Shown here: one piece after another, positions 17,093 to 29,159 of the stretch
How the letters are laid out: every line of letters begins with the position of its first letter
How positions within the stretch are numbered: position 1 is the first letter of the stretch
Source: Nemopilema nomurai
Lineage: Eukaryota; Cnidaria; Scyphozoa; Rhizostomeae; Rhizostomatidae
Length of the DNA: 64,000 nt
Assembly (NCBI GenBank): GCA_003864495.1
Contig: ML133446.1
Location: 62,001-126,000, forward strand
Direction: 5' to 3'
Program-made: the position numbers and the translations under genes
The notes under the pieces: generated by a model
What the model was told of the DNA's origin: nothing
Database searches by the model: none
What the model saw: the letters and a program-made list of their open reading frames with translations, nothing else

Positions 17093-20000
17093 TTACATTC
17101 TTGTATTTCCATAACCATCTCCATTTACTTTCGTTTTCTCACTTTCAAGGCCAGGAGGTCGCTCTATAATGAAGTCATTCGCCCGTGTAAAATCTGCTGT
17201 TCCACTGAAGCTTTCTTCGGGAACTGAGAACACCAAAGCATAGAAAACACCAGCGAGAATAGCACCGACGATCGGTCCAGCCCAGTATATCTAAATGGAA
17301 AAGAGCGGATAGGATATCAGGTACGATTAATGGCGGGGTACACACAAAATTGTGTCCTTTGAGCATTCCTCAAATTAGAGCCGCAAACGATTTTACGAAC
17401 GCACATTTTGCCTGGAATAGCTGTATCAAGGCTCTTGGGTGGCCGTTATTTTACATATAACCCAAACAAAACATCTTAGAATAGAAACGTAGGCTCACGA
17501 AATGAAGATACATATCATACGAAGATACAGATCACATGAAGATACAGAGCATACGAAGATACATAGCACATGAAGATACAGAGCGCATGAAGATACAGAT
17601 CACATGAAGATACAGATCACATGAAGATACAGAGCGCATGAAAACACAGAGCGCATGAAGATACAGAGCGCATGAAAACACAGAGCGCATGAAGATACAG
17701 AGCATACGAAGATACAGATCACATGAAGATACAGAGCATACGAAGATACAGATCACATGAAGATACAGAGCATATTAAGATACAGAGCACATGAAAACAC
17801 AGAGCGCACGAAGATACAGAGCATACGAAGATACAGAGCATACGAAGATACAGATCACATGAAGATACAGAGCATATTAAGATACAGAGCGCATGAAGAT
17901 ACAGATCACATGAAGATACAGAGCATACGAAGATACAGATTACATGAAGATACAGAGCGCATGAAAACACAGAGGGCATGAAGATACAGAGCATACGAAG
18001 ATACAGATCACATGAAGATACAGAGCATATTAAGATACAGAGCACATGAAAACACAGAGGGCATGAAGATACAGAGCATATGAAAGATACAGATCACATG
18101 AAGATACAGAGCGCATGAAGATACAGATCACATGAAGATACATATCACATGAAGATACAGAGCGCATGAAGATACAGATCACATGAAGATACAGATCACA
18201 TGAAGATACAGAGCGCATGAAAACACAGAGCGCATGAAGATACAGAGCATACGAAGATACAGATCACATGAAGATACAGAGCATACGAAGATACATAGCA
18301 CATGAAAATACAGAGCATACGAAGATACAGATCACATGAAGATACAGAGCATACGAAGATACAGATCATATGAAGATACAGAGCATACGAAGATACAGAT
18401 CACATGAAGATACAGAGCATATTAAGATACAGAGCATACGAAGATACAGAGCGGATGAAAAAAGCGTAGGAAATTCAATCATATCAACTTTTTAGCAATC
18501 GCTTTAGCAAAGTTTTAGTATGCAATAAGCCAATCTCTCTTAGAGATTTGACTGGACCTACGTGCCCTGAATCTGAACGAAATGGACATGCAATACCGTA
18601 AATCCTCGAATTGGCTCCCTCCCTCGAAAAAGCCCCCTCTCGAATAAGCCCCCACCCTAGAACTACAAATTGTCAATAAGCCCCCCCTAGATTTTTGGAT
18701 TTTCGACTCCTGAGGCTGCCTTTGGCATTTTAATGAAATTACCACAAAAAATTATATTTTTGTTAATAATTTAATCAAATGTTCATAATGAAATTCCAAC
18801 TAAAATATACGAGGTCTCTTAATAATGTCCCCTATGTACAGCGAGTTCCAGAAGATTTTGTTTTTAAGCCCCCCCCCCTTTCAAATAAGCCCCCATCCAA
18901 AAATATCAAAAATAAATAAGCCCCCAGGGGGCTAATTCGAGGATTTACGGCATATATAGGAAGTAATGTGAAATTTACCCAGTGGTAACTAGGCCAATGC
19001 GACTTCAAGATGGCTGGCGCCAAAGCACGGGCTGGATTCATCCCGCAACTGGTGTATGGTACCTGAGAGGTCGAAAAATAAATAAGACATCCCAAATTTA
19101 TCACGAGAAAGACGTTTTCAACATTTTAGAAATAAAGCTTCAACATTTTTACTTCCGTCTTACATTTATCGTACATCTAGAAGTTTAAAGTTTTTGTAGC
19201 AAATTGCAAGGACATAAGTGTTGATAACGTTGATGGCAAACAAGATGAAGATAATGTGACCACCATGTATTATCTTAAAACAACATCTATGCATATGTAA
19301 TGAAAACAAATAACAAGGGCAGGTAAAGATAAATATGAATTCGAATCATACCGCAAGAAGATGTCCTGCAGTCGTAGCGAATCCATAAGCAAGCCCAGGG
19401 CCAAAGCTCCTGTCGTCCTTGTTTGGATCGAATCCAGAAAGGTAAACAAAGCAGAGGAAGAATCCCAGAATGCCCTCCATCGCAAATCCCTGCCAGACCG
19501 TTGTTGAGTTTCGGAGAGAAAGGACACCAAGGTCATCTCTTCGCGCGCTGGGTGTAAGGGCGAATATGATGGCTGCCCCAGTGATGGCTGGATAGAAATG
19601 AGCCTTATAGTCTTTTTTATCGTGCAATCAAAACCACGACAATCGCTTTATTAAATACTCATAAGTACGATGCGTGTAGAAAATGAATGATCTTACGAGA
19701 GAGATGTGTATAAACTGTGACGTAGTTAAAACCATTACAGTTTCAATACATTGCACACTTTTGGCAGATCTAATTTTGCGAGAAAGCTGGTATCTAATCA
19801 AAAGATATGACACGCTTTTTTTATAAAAGGAACCTACCACAAGGCCTAGTTATAAAAGTTCCTTATTCGTAGACCACAAGTCATCAGATTTTAGTACCAA
19901 AAGTTCCTTAAAAGTTCCTTAATTTTCACTGCACATCAATAAGTCTTAACACTTAATAGAGAGAGGGGCGAGATAGAGTATGCAGAAACTACTCAATAAA

Positions 20001-21573
20001 GCACTTGACACACGAATAGCAAACAATCTATGCGAGTATTGGCTGCAAATGAATGGAATGGGATTTTTAGCTCCTGATGCTTGCAGTTATAAACATTTTT
20101 TAAATCGAAAAGTTCCTTAGGGATTTCGTTTTTAGTAGTCTAAGTTCTTTATATATTTCGGCCTTCTACATGTAGGTTCTTTATAAAGTGGTTCCTTATA
20201 AAAAAAGCGTGTAATATATCTGGTAACTTCGAAACAAGGGAAATTGAATTTTTTTTGTTTAATTTCCATAACAAAGTAGGCCAAAATCACCTCAATAAAA
20301 TCACACTTTGAGATAAAGCAGCAATGTTAGCATAGAAATAACAGAAGCCTCGATTCGGAGTAAACAATATGTAGGCTTGGATTTAAACAATCAGCTGATT
20401 TAAATGACTTTTCCGTATTACTATGGAAACCAATTCTATTCATGTAGCAACCTCTTCAACTTTCTCAGAAGAGAAGAAGGGAAAGATATTTGCAAGAGAT
20501 GGGGACACAGGCAGGGTCATCTTCTGTTTTCTGACGTCACCCTTTCAGAGGAGGGAATCACGCCATCTTTCAACTTTTGGCGTAAATCTGCAAAAACTTC
20601 AAACTGGACGCTTTTCACACAATGGTAGAATAATCAGTGTCTGCGATATTTGTCATCCATGAAAACAGTCGTGTTAAATAGAAAGTTATCAAGCATGACG
20701 TTAAGAAGAGAGGTCATATTGAGGGGAACATGTCAAAAAGGTTTTTCTCTCTTGAACCAATAATTTTTGCAAATTTTTTTACGAGGGTCAGTCCATTACT
20801 GCTTGCAGAAAGCCGACTTTTTTGCTTGTGACAATTATCTTTTTACCAAATCAATTGTTCTGACCAAAATACTTAACATGTGCCTAAAGCCAAGTTACCA
20901 CTTGAACAAAAGCGGTCGAATCGATCGACAGAAATGTTCTACAGGTTTGAACTTTCCATTTTTTCTCAACCAATGAGATCAAGCAAATTGTAACATGTGA
21001 TAAATTTATTAGGAAGTCAGGAAGTAGGTCGGGGCCACCAACTGTAATAAATTTTCATACTGTTCCAGTGTCATTCTAAATTCCTGGTTAAAAAGCATAT
21101 GGGAATAGAGCTGCTTTCTGCTGAAAACTGCTTTCTGAATCACATCTTATCATGTAATAACTTTTTAGAGGTTTTTCGATTTGACTTCTAGAATTGGCAG
21201 GGTTGAAGCAAAACATTTACCAGTATTGGCAGTTGCAAGCAAAAATTGTGAACTAAATTTGAAATTTGAAAACATACATACCTCCTCCACATTGGACCAA
21301 CAAGTAACCAATAGTTTGCAAAACGGAGATTCGTCTTGCAATTACGCATGAAATGGAGATGGCCGGGTTTATATGGCCGCCGCTTGTAGATGCAAACATA
21401 TATGAAATACAAGCAACTGTTAGGCCAAAGCTGAGTGCAACTCGAAGCTGGTCGTCAACTTTGTTTTCATCAGACGACAAAGCAACGCCGAGCACGAGAC
21501 AAGTGTAAATGGCAGTCCCAATAAATTCAGCCAAAATTGAACGCCAGAAGAACAAATTACAAAACTGAGGCAT
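17093..21573 (-). CDS. AQP: Aquaporin (MIP family), water-selective type
   Basis: Membrane water channel. Exons on the minus strand: 21573-21282, 19587-19352, 19062-18979 and 17290-17093; total 810 nt, 269 residues. An in-frame TAA directly before the ATG fixes the start. Both pore motifs are intact: GGHINPAIS (N69 P70 A71) and CGMNPAR (N185 P186 A187). The four selectivity-filter positions read F49, H173, C182 and R188, the pattern of orthodox AQP1/AQP4-type water channels rather than glycerol channels. The cysteine three positions before the second NPA is the site linked to mercury inhibition in AQP1. The short hydrophilic tail has no PDZ-like end that I recognise. Intron 1 holds an inverted-repeat element; intron 3 holds a minisatellite and another element. 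Confidence 0.95.
17500..18465. repeat. 16-bp minisatellite, about 60 copies, in aquaporin intron 3
   Basis: Tandem copies of a 16-bp unit of the form CATGAAGATACAGAGC. Common variants are TACGAAGATACAGATC, CATGAAAACACAGAGC and CATATTAAGATACAGAG. Variant units form a higher-order order. Both strands have long open frames through the array only because 48 bp (three units) is a multiple of three; they are not genes. Confidence 0.95.
18596..18950. mobile_element. Short inverted-repeat element (CCGTAAATCCTCGAATT ends)
   Basis: The ends are inverted over about 25 bases (CCGTAAATCCTCGAATT plus a following C-rich stretch). The interior has several copies of AATAAGCCCCC. About 355 bp, no coding capacity, in aquaporin intron 3. 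The flanking duplication is unclear. Confidence 0.75.
19810..20212. mobile_element. Short inverted-repeat element (ACACGCTTTTTTTATAA ends) in aquaporin intron 1
   Basis: The left end ACACGCTTTTTTTATAA and a GGAACC motif are mirrored at the right end. Internal repeats of AAAGTTCCTTA occur toward both ends. About 403 bp, noncoding. Confidence 0.75.
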
Positions 21574-22056
21574 TGTTTACTTCAGTAAAAGCCAAGTTGG
21601 TAATCCAAATAGCACCAAAACCTTGTTGCACCTACTGCTACCGTATCTCAACAGTTACCAAGGGACTGCCGTTCGAAAGCTCTCCTCATAAACTGCCGGT
21701 CTGAAAAGGCCTAGAGAGTTGCCTGTTTTGCTTTTCTTTTGTCCAAAAGCCTGTCTTCCTCGACGAGAAAATGAAGCTAACCAGACGCATCAGTATGACA
21801 AACCCAAGGCTGTAATGCAAATAAAAAATTTATCATGTACGATTCAACTTGCGGCTTCGTCGTTGAAATTGTTGGGCATTCAAAAGTTGTTCGAAGAATG
21901 GACGGCATGCATAATTCATGGACAAAACATTTGAACCAATTCAGATAAAAGTTAATCGACCGTTTATAAGCAATATGAATCACTGTTTTTCATAGAAAGG
22001 TGTATTGTTTGATGGCAGGTCGCTTCGCTTCGCAACCCTTACCGTATGATCCTGTC
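21574..22056. other. Upstream region of the aquaporin gene
   Basis: Presumed promoter and leader of the aquaporin gene. I see no clear TATA box or conserved site. Open frames here look like chance. Confidence 0.35.
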
Positions 22057-22389
22057 CCACGATGGAGCGGGGTCAGTAACGTTACCTGACATATACGGGC
22101 GTGACATATACGGGCTTTTCTGACATATACGGGCGTTCAGAATAAGCGATGAAATTCATTAAATATTCACCCTAGCTTTACCAAAACTGAATTTTATTCC
22201 ATTTTACGATGTTTTTCCTTGTATTAACGTTCATAAGAAAGCGTTATCAATACCAACTAATATATTACTGGCCGACCTGCAGGTTTCCACAAGTAGGCCT
22301 GTGAAGTCAAAACACAATTCTCGGTGGATTAAGCATTTATCGACTTGAAAAAGTAAATGAAGTTCAAATCTCAACGACACTTTCGCTAA

Positions 22390-22605
22390 ATGTCATATAA
22401 TTTTTCACAAACCCCCAAGCCCAAAACATTAGGCCCGTCTGCGGCAATTCTGATCAAGGGCAAACCCCGAATTGACAAACGCTACTTGTCAGAAGGGGAT
22501 TCCCAAACATACAAAGCTTTTCATTTGGGTAGTAACGGCGCTGCGGTGAATCTTACATATACGGGCTTTTCATTTCAAGGCCAAATAACAAGAAAAATTG
22601 GGTAG
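22390..22605 (+). other. 71-codon open frame in the left arm, mirrored in the right arm
   Basis: The same frame starting MSYNFSQTPKPKTLG occurs on the minus strand in the right arm (from 26146). It exists twice because the arms are inverted copies. It runs into the 73-bp repeat and soon stops since 73 is not a multiple of three. Whether it was ever translated is unknown. Confidence 0.2.
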
Positions 22606-23345
22606 TAACGGCGCTGCGGTGAATCTTACATATACGGGCTTTTCATTTCAAGGCCAAATAACAAGAAAAATTGGGTAGTAACGGCGCTGCGGTGAATCTT
22701 ACATATACGGGCTTTTCATTTCAAGGCCAAATAACAAGAAAATTGGGTAGTAACGGCGCTGCGGTGAATCTTACATATACGGGCTTTTCATTTCAAGGCC
22801 AAATAACAAGAAAAATTGGGTAGTAACGGCGCTGCGGTGAATCTTACATATACGGGCTTTTCATTTCAAGGCCAAATAACAAGAAAAATTGGGTAGTAAC
22901 GGCGCTGCGGTGAATCTTACATATACGGGCTTTTCATTTCAAGGCCAAATAACAAGAAAAATTGGGTAGTAACGGCGCTGCGGTGAATCTTACATATACG
23001 GGCTTTTCATTTCAAGGCCAAATAACAAGAAAAATTGGGTAGTAACGGCGCTGCGGTGAATCTTACATATACGGGCTTTTCATTTCAAGGCCAAATATCA
23101 AGAAAAATTGGGTAGTAACGGCGCTGCGGTGAATCTTACATATACGGGCTTTTCATTTCAAGGCCAAATAACAAGAAAAATTGGGTAGTAACGGCGCTGC
23201 GGTGAATCTTACATATACGGGCTTTTCATTTCAAGGCCAAATAACAAGAAAAATTGGGTAGTAACGGCGCTGCGGTGAATCTTACATATACGGGCTTTTC
23301 ATTTCAAGGCCAAATAAAAAGAAAAATTGGGTGGTAACGGCGCTG
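22528..23345 (+). repeat. Left 73-bp tandem array of the fold-back hAT element
   Basis: About 11 units starting GGTAGTAACGGCGCTGCGG, nearly identical, with rare single-base changes and length differences of one base in the A run. The last unit is partial and diverged. Confidence 0.95.
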
Positions 23346-23923
23346 ACTGACATTTTTTGTGTCCCACACTTTGAAAACTAGGGTTTGTTAATTTACAATA
23401 GGGGCCGTTTCTTGGGATGCTGCATGCACACCATTATAACCAAGGCGAAAGTGCATGTTTTGTTTTTGGTGTCTTTTATTCATCCCAGAAATGATGCCAT
23501 ACTATGAAAAAACTGGACACAACTAGGCGTGATCAATTGGAATAAAGCTCTAACAAAAATAAGGCAATACCAGAACACTGACATTCACTTAACGGCAGCA
23601 TTTAAGTATTCAACCTACATATCAGGGCAGAATATCAAGAATTTCCTCTCATCAAGTGCAAAAATTGCAAGCATCCAAAGAAAGAAGAAGATGGAAGCCA
23701 ACAGAAAATCAATGTTTTCTCTCCTACAACTGTCACTATTTTTTGCACGCCAAAATATTGCATTCAGAGGTCATAATAAAGGTCCATGTTCGTAACAGAG
23801 GAAACTTTGAAGAACTTGTGGAACTTATGCAAACTTAAAGGAACTTTAGCAATGTATTATATGACTCTTGCAAAGCAGCTGCTTAAAATGAAATGCTACA
23901 CAAGTTCAGCTGCTTAAAATGAA

Positions 23924-25059
23924 ATGGTCCACACAATTGCTGAGGTGCTGCGAAGGGAGATCATGGAAGAGATTAGATCTGCAGAAATTTTCCATGCTGT
24001 TAGACGAAACTGTAGATGCTTCGAAAAAGAGCAAGTAAGCTTTATTTTTAGGTATGCTCTCGAAGGTGAAATTAATGAGACGATGAATGATGAATTTCTC
24101 ACGTTTAAAGATATTGTTTCGACAACCGGGGAGTCGTTTTTTGTTGAAGTTAAAAGGCAGCTCGAATCATTTGGTTGAAATTCGAAAGATTTGAGAGGAA
24201 TTGGAACAGACGGAGCCGCTAAATTGCTAGGACAGTATAAAGAGCTGAAAGCAAGGATTATCAGTGCCAACCCCTTTGTCAAAAGTGTACATTGTGCATG
24301 TCATGCCTTAACCTCGTCCTTCTTTTGGCATTAGATGGAAATGTGAAGTTTAAATTTTTTTTGCAAACCTGGAAGAGCTGTACAACTTTATAGAGGCTAG
24401 CCCTAGGTGCAACGAGCACTTTCAGCGGGTCCAAAAAGAGCTTGGTTTCGACACCATCAGAACATTAAAACGCCACACACTTATACATTGGGAGTCTCAT
24501 AGTCAAGTCGTTAAGGGGATGGAGACCTACCCAGCAATAATTGTCATGTTAGAAAATGTAGTAGACGTGGAAACTGAAACAGAGGTTGTCAGTAGAGCAA
24601 GCGGACTTCTAAGGTTCTGTAAAAAATTTGAATTCACATTGGTGACAATCATTTTCAAGGAAATTCTTCAGACAACAAACATCGTAAATAAAGCTCTGCA
24701 GGAAAGTGACATTGATTTGGGTGAAGCGTTTGACCTTATAGATTCAAGTATTAAAAACCTCAGTGAAATGAGAAATAAACAGAAATTTGGAAGAATTTTT
24801 ATAACTTGCAAGAAAGGTCGCTGCCAATGCCGGGGAAAAGTCCGACTTTCAAGAGAAAAGGCCTCAAAAGAGAAAGCGACATTTTGATGAAGTTTCCTCT
24901 GACGAAACAGCAAAAGACCCTAAGCAATCGTTTAAGACCGATGTGTTCTACTACGCATTAGATATGATCAAGCAGCAGATGATTGACAGATTCAGTAACC
25001 ACAGGGACATCCTTCGGTCTATCCAATGTTTGATCCCAGAACGTCTACTGAATCAGTGA
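23924..25059 (+). pseudogene. Decayed hAT transposase (DUF4371 / ZMYM1-like)
   Basis: Three consecutive fragments resemble the DUF4371-type hAT transposases related to ZMYM1. The first runs to a stop after LESFG at 24178. The second is read just after it and contains GTDGAAKLLGQYKEL and VHCACHALTSS, the region of the HC-type histidine/cysteine signature before the domain called DUF4371. The third starts near 24519 (ENVVDVETETEV) and, after a frame change near 24840, continues through KRPQKRKRHFDEV to a stop at 25057. Internal stops and at least two frame changes mean no intact enzyme. Confidence 0.7.
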
Positions 25060-25377
25060 TGCACCGACGAAAAGAATTTTCTCTTTGATCGCTTATCCAA
25101 ATATAGTTTTATATTTTGCCCTTGAAATTTATACATTGTTCAGTCTTGTAATTAGCTTAAGTTCCCCACATTCTTTGATTTACTAATTTCTTGTGTTTCC
25201 AATGCAACCAGGGGTTCAAATAATTTTGAATATCCTTTAATTTTAGCTGCATTTGTTAATAAAAGTTTGCTCTTAAAGTTTTGAAATTGTCTTATAACGC
25301 CAATGAAACTTTGTGTCTGTCTACTTGTCGGAAAATCGTGAGCCTGAGCCCCCCAAAATAAAAACCCGAATTTCCGC

Positions 25378-26010
25378 CACTGAAAAGCCCGTATATGTAA
25401 GATTCACCGCAGCGCCGGTACTACCCAATTTTTCTTGTTATTTGGCCTTGAAATGAAAAGCCCGTATATGTAAGATTCACCGCAGCGCCGTTACTACCCA
25501 ATTTTTCTTGTTATTTGGCCTTGAAACGAAAAGCCCGTATATGTAAGATTCACCGCAGCGCCGTTACTACCCAATTTTTCTTGTTATTTGGCCTTGAAAT
25601 GAAAAGCCCGTATATGTAAGATTCACCGCAGCGCCGTTACTACCCAATTTTTCTTGTTATTTGGCCTTGAAATGAAAAGCCCGTATATGTAAGATTCACC
25701 GCAGCGCCGGTACTACCCAATTTTTCTTGTTATTTGGCCTTGAAATGAAAAGCCCGTATATGTAAGATTCACCGCAGCGCCGGTACTACCCAATTTTTCT
25801 TGTTATTTGGCCTTGAAATGAAAAGCCCGTATATGTAAGATTCACCGCAGCGCCGTTACTACCCAATTTTTCTTGTTATTTGGCCTTGAAATGAAAAGCC
25901 CGTATATGTAAGATTCACCGCAGCGCCGGTACTACCCAATTTTTTTGTTATTTGGCCTTGAAATGAAAAGCCCGTATATGTAAGATTCACCGCAGCGCCG
26001 TTACTACCCA
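25378..26010 (-). repeat. Right 73-bp tandem array of the fold-back hAT element
   Basis: About nine units in inverted orientation to the left array. Units alternate between GCGCCGGTAC and GCGCCGTTAC variants, so the two arrays have drifted or been amplified separately. Confidence 0.95.
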
Positions 26011-26558
26011 AATGAAAAGCTTTGTATGTTTGGGAATCCCCTTCTGACAAGTAGCGTTTGTCAATTCGGGCTTTGCCCTTGATCAGAATTGCCGCATACG
26101 TGCCTAATGTTTTGGGCTTGGGGGTTTGTGAAAAATTATATGACATTTAGCGAAAGTGTCGTTGAGATTTGAACTTCATTTACTTTTTCAAGTCGATAAA
26201 TGCTTAATCCACCGAGAATTGTGTTTTGACTTCACAGGCCTACTTGTGGAAACCTGCAGGTCGGCCAGTAATATATTAGTTGGTAGTGATAACGCTTTCT
26301 TATGAACGTTAATACAAGGAAAAACATCGTAAAATGGAATAAAATTCAGTTTTGGTAAAGCTAGGGTGAATATTTAATGAATTTCATCGCTTATTCTGAA
26401 CGCCCGTATATGTCAGAAAAGCCCGTATATGTCACGCCCGTATATGTCAGGTAACGTTACTGACCCGGGTGCCACGATGCTCTCAGAATCAACTTCCAGA
26501 GAAAATGCCACACCGTTTCAACTTCACCCACTAGCCATGCTATCTAGTGAAACTCGAG

Positions 26559-26657
26559 AAAGCGTATTGTAACGGCATCTACAATTTCACGAGCTTGTAA
26601 ACCGAAAAAGCGTATTGTAACGGCATCTACAATTTCACGAGCTTGTAAACCGACAAG
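26559..26657. repeat. 48-bp tandem duplication
   Basis: Two identical head-to-tail copies of a 48-bp unit beginning AAAGCGTATTGTAACGGCAT, just right of the fold-back hAT element. Confidence 0.9.
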
Positions 26658-27056
26658 GTTTCCGGTCAAAATGTTTGAAAATTATGTGACATTCCAGAGC
26701 ATCGGTGAAACAAATATTATCGTTTTGAATGCAAAAATTCGAGCCAAACAAATTCGATGTTAGTTCTATTTCTATTGTTACTGTTGATTGCTTAAGCATT
26801 TTGAATGGCATCTAGTAGAAATAGAGACACAGGTGCTAATGGCCTGGGAAAACATTGCCTAATTTAGAGTGGTCCTGGCCACTAAAAGTGGTCTTGGAAA
26901 TTTAATTAGTGGCCTTGAAAAAAAAATTAGTGAGGAAAAACGGGAAACTTTAAGTTTCTTGGTCGCAAGAGTTCTTTTGGGTTGAGATGTTTATCACTTT
27001 TTATTACCCCTTCCTGAGGTGTTTATCACCTTTAGCACAATCAAGAACTGCAAAAC

Positions 27057-27290
27057 ATGAGTGACCTAGAAGCCTTTGACCCATCACAAGCAGCCCTTTA
27101 TTGGCTCAGAGCTAAAACTAGAAGGGGAAAGTTGCCAGAAAAGGCACGACAACAAGACTGGTTTTTGGGCGTTTGTAAAGAAGCTTCCATCTTTAAAAAA
27201 CAACAAAAGCTTAATCAAGTCCAAAAAAATAAGGGCAATGTCTAGTTTTAAACGAGATCTTGTAAATTTGTAAATATTATCCGAAACTGG
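27057..27290 (+). other. Possible transposon-derived coding fragment
   Basis: A short frame (FDPSQAALYWLRAKTRR) has the look of the end of a hAT-like transposase, but I cannot place it firmly. It stops before the 25-bp minisatellite. Confidence 0.15.
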
Positions 27291-27335
27291 TCGCCCTATG
27301 ACGGATGTGTGACAATAGATGTGCAATGCTGCACA

Positions 27336-27550
27336 AACATCGAAGAATAGACACAATTGACACATCGAAGAATAGACACAATGGACACATCGAAGAATAG
27401 ACACAATGGACACATCGAAGAATAGACACAATTGACACATCGAAGAATAGACACAATTGACACATCGAAGAATAGACACAATTGACACATCGAAGAATAG
27501 ACACAATTGACACATCGAAGAATAGACACAATTGACACATCGAAGAATAG
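27336..27550. repeat. 25-bp minisatellite (GACACATCGAAGAATAGACA core)
   Basis: About nine near-perfect copies. The units differ mainly at one A/G position (CAATTGACAC or CAATGGACAC). The long minus-strand open frames here follow only from the repeat. Confidence 0.95.
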
Positions 27551-29159
27551 ACTTTCATTGGAGAAGGATACACACGCATCGCAACTGGCTTAAATCATTG
27601 TTTTATCATTATTATTATCCTATCATTTATATTTTATCATTATCGAAGCCAGTTGAAATCAATCCTGTTTTTATACAGTTAAACGTTTATAATATTATTT
27701 GAAAAATCTCAACAGTTCAAGCTTTGGCATATATCAAAACACAATACGAAAAATTTTGTTTTAATAAAACAAAATAGCTGGGTGTGACATGAATATTTCG
27801 CAAATCAAAGGGCGTGGTTCTCGTCAAATTCCACAAAAAGTGGTTTTGGAAAAACTGCTTAAATTAGGCACTGCGGGAAAAGCGTACGTTATCTTGCAAT
27901 GACAAGATCCACTAATCATTGTCCTCTTTCCCATCACATTTGCTTATAATGTCAATGCTAACGGACATCGACACCGAAATGTCTTAAGGCTCTCAGTATG
28001 ATTGAAATCGAAGCAATATCCGTTGCATTCATGGGCTATAGTTTTAAGGTAAGTTTTTTGGCCGGCTATTTGAGGTAATAGTTGGGTCTATGGGGAATCC
28101 TGAGATTTGAAGTCATGTGTTGTCACAAAATCAAACTCTGGCTTCACTTGGTTGGGCGATGTTTATGCAAGTAAAAAACCTTTTTCCCCAAGTGGAAGAA
28201 TGACCATGATTGCAAATTGATGATTACTTTGGCACCGAGACTCCCCCACATTCCCGAGATAACGAAAAATCAATGTTTAGGCTATGATTTTTGGATATTT
28301 GAATGGGGACATATGAAGGTTGTTCTAAATCAATATGTTCAGCATTAAATTATACTAGAGGATATGTTGACCATCTTACAATGTCACTGTTTACTTCACA
28401 TTGTCACTATAAGCTAGTCAGGTGTTTAATGGTAATGTTTACGTCTTGTCACATCAGATCTTTATTATTTGTAACAAATTCATTTTTGTACCAGGCTTTT
28501 TCAGTTGTTATTGCTCAACGTCTGCAAAATTTGAGAATGCATCTGATGTTTACAGAAATGGCCCCACATACAATACACAAGAACTTTCACGATTAAATAA
28601 TATGAGATCATTTATTCGAAGTCTCTTTAAATATTGACCAAAAAGAAAAGCCTGGCACGCAGAAACTAGGCTTCTAATAACTATGCTCGAAAGATTTTGC
28701 ATTTTGCATTTCACCGCCTCTTCCCATGTCGTTGCAATAAACCCCATTACACTGAACTGATACGAAGTCCCCGTTTTGATGTTTAAGGGTGTGTTAGTGC
28801 AAAATGCACTTGGTGTAACTGCGACAGAAATAAACACAAATTCAAGCAGTGTGGTTTTGTACAATTCCATTGAACAGCAATTCTTTGATATTCCCAAATC
28901 TTCTAAATCAAAACAATTCAATTTCAAAATAATTCAATATAAAAAAAGCCAACGACATTTTCCTAAGGAGAAAAGGGTTAAAACTTCAATCATTCTTTCG
29001 ACCGTAGGCTGCATCCATGGAAATCTAACGCGTGAAAATCGAATGTAATCTATCCCCGTGCACATTTAGGGAATGTAAGGATCTCCCCGAATTCAATTAC
29101 AAACTAGCTAATTAATCATCCACCAATTCCTCCTCGGTTGAAGATCAAATTATTCAAGT
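27551..29159. other. Intergenic and 3' flank of TBC1D5
   Basis: No supported gene. Open frames at 28303-28637 and 28550-29048 overlap on both strands and have no recognisable content. The TBC1D5 3' UTR lies at the right end. Confidence 0.4.

Larger units (their letters stand above)
22065..26471. mobile_element. Fold-back hAT-type transposon with tandem-array arms, 4.4 kb
   Basis: The octamer CCACGATG flanks the element at 22057-22064 and 26472-26479, an 8-bp target duplication as made by hAT transposases. The outermost ends differ at a few bases, then GGGTCAGTAACGTTACC begins long inverted arms of about 0.45 kb that are almost identical. Each arm continues into tandem 73-bp units (about 11 on the left, about 9 on the right, in opposite orientation). 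Each unit carries ACATATACGGGC, which also occurs three times just inside each terminus, so the arrays multiply a terminal motif that could bind transposase. The middle (about 23350-25375) holds a decayed transposase. It lies between the aquaporin and TBC1D5 genes. Confidence 0.9.

Noticed and set aside
17532..18218. Cys/Ser-rich open frames on both strands
   Set aside because: They arise from the 16-bp minisatellite (three units equal 16 codons). No start context, splice sites or domain.
22528..23345. Regular 73-bp units as a possible CRISPR array or satellite centromere
   Set aside because: The units are uniform without variable spacers, and the inverted second array plus the octamer duplication place them inside a transposon.
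27084..27579. Repetitive open frames and a possible CRISPR-like array
   Set aside because: The 25-bp units are contiguous with no unique spacers, and this is animal nuclear DNA. A minisatellite explains it.
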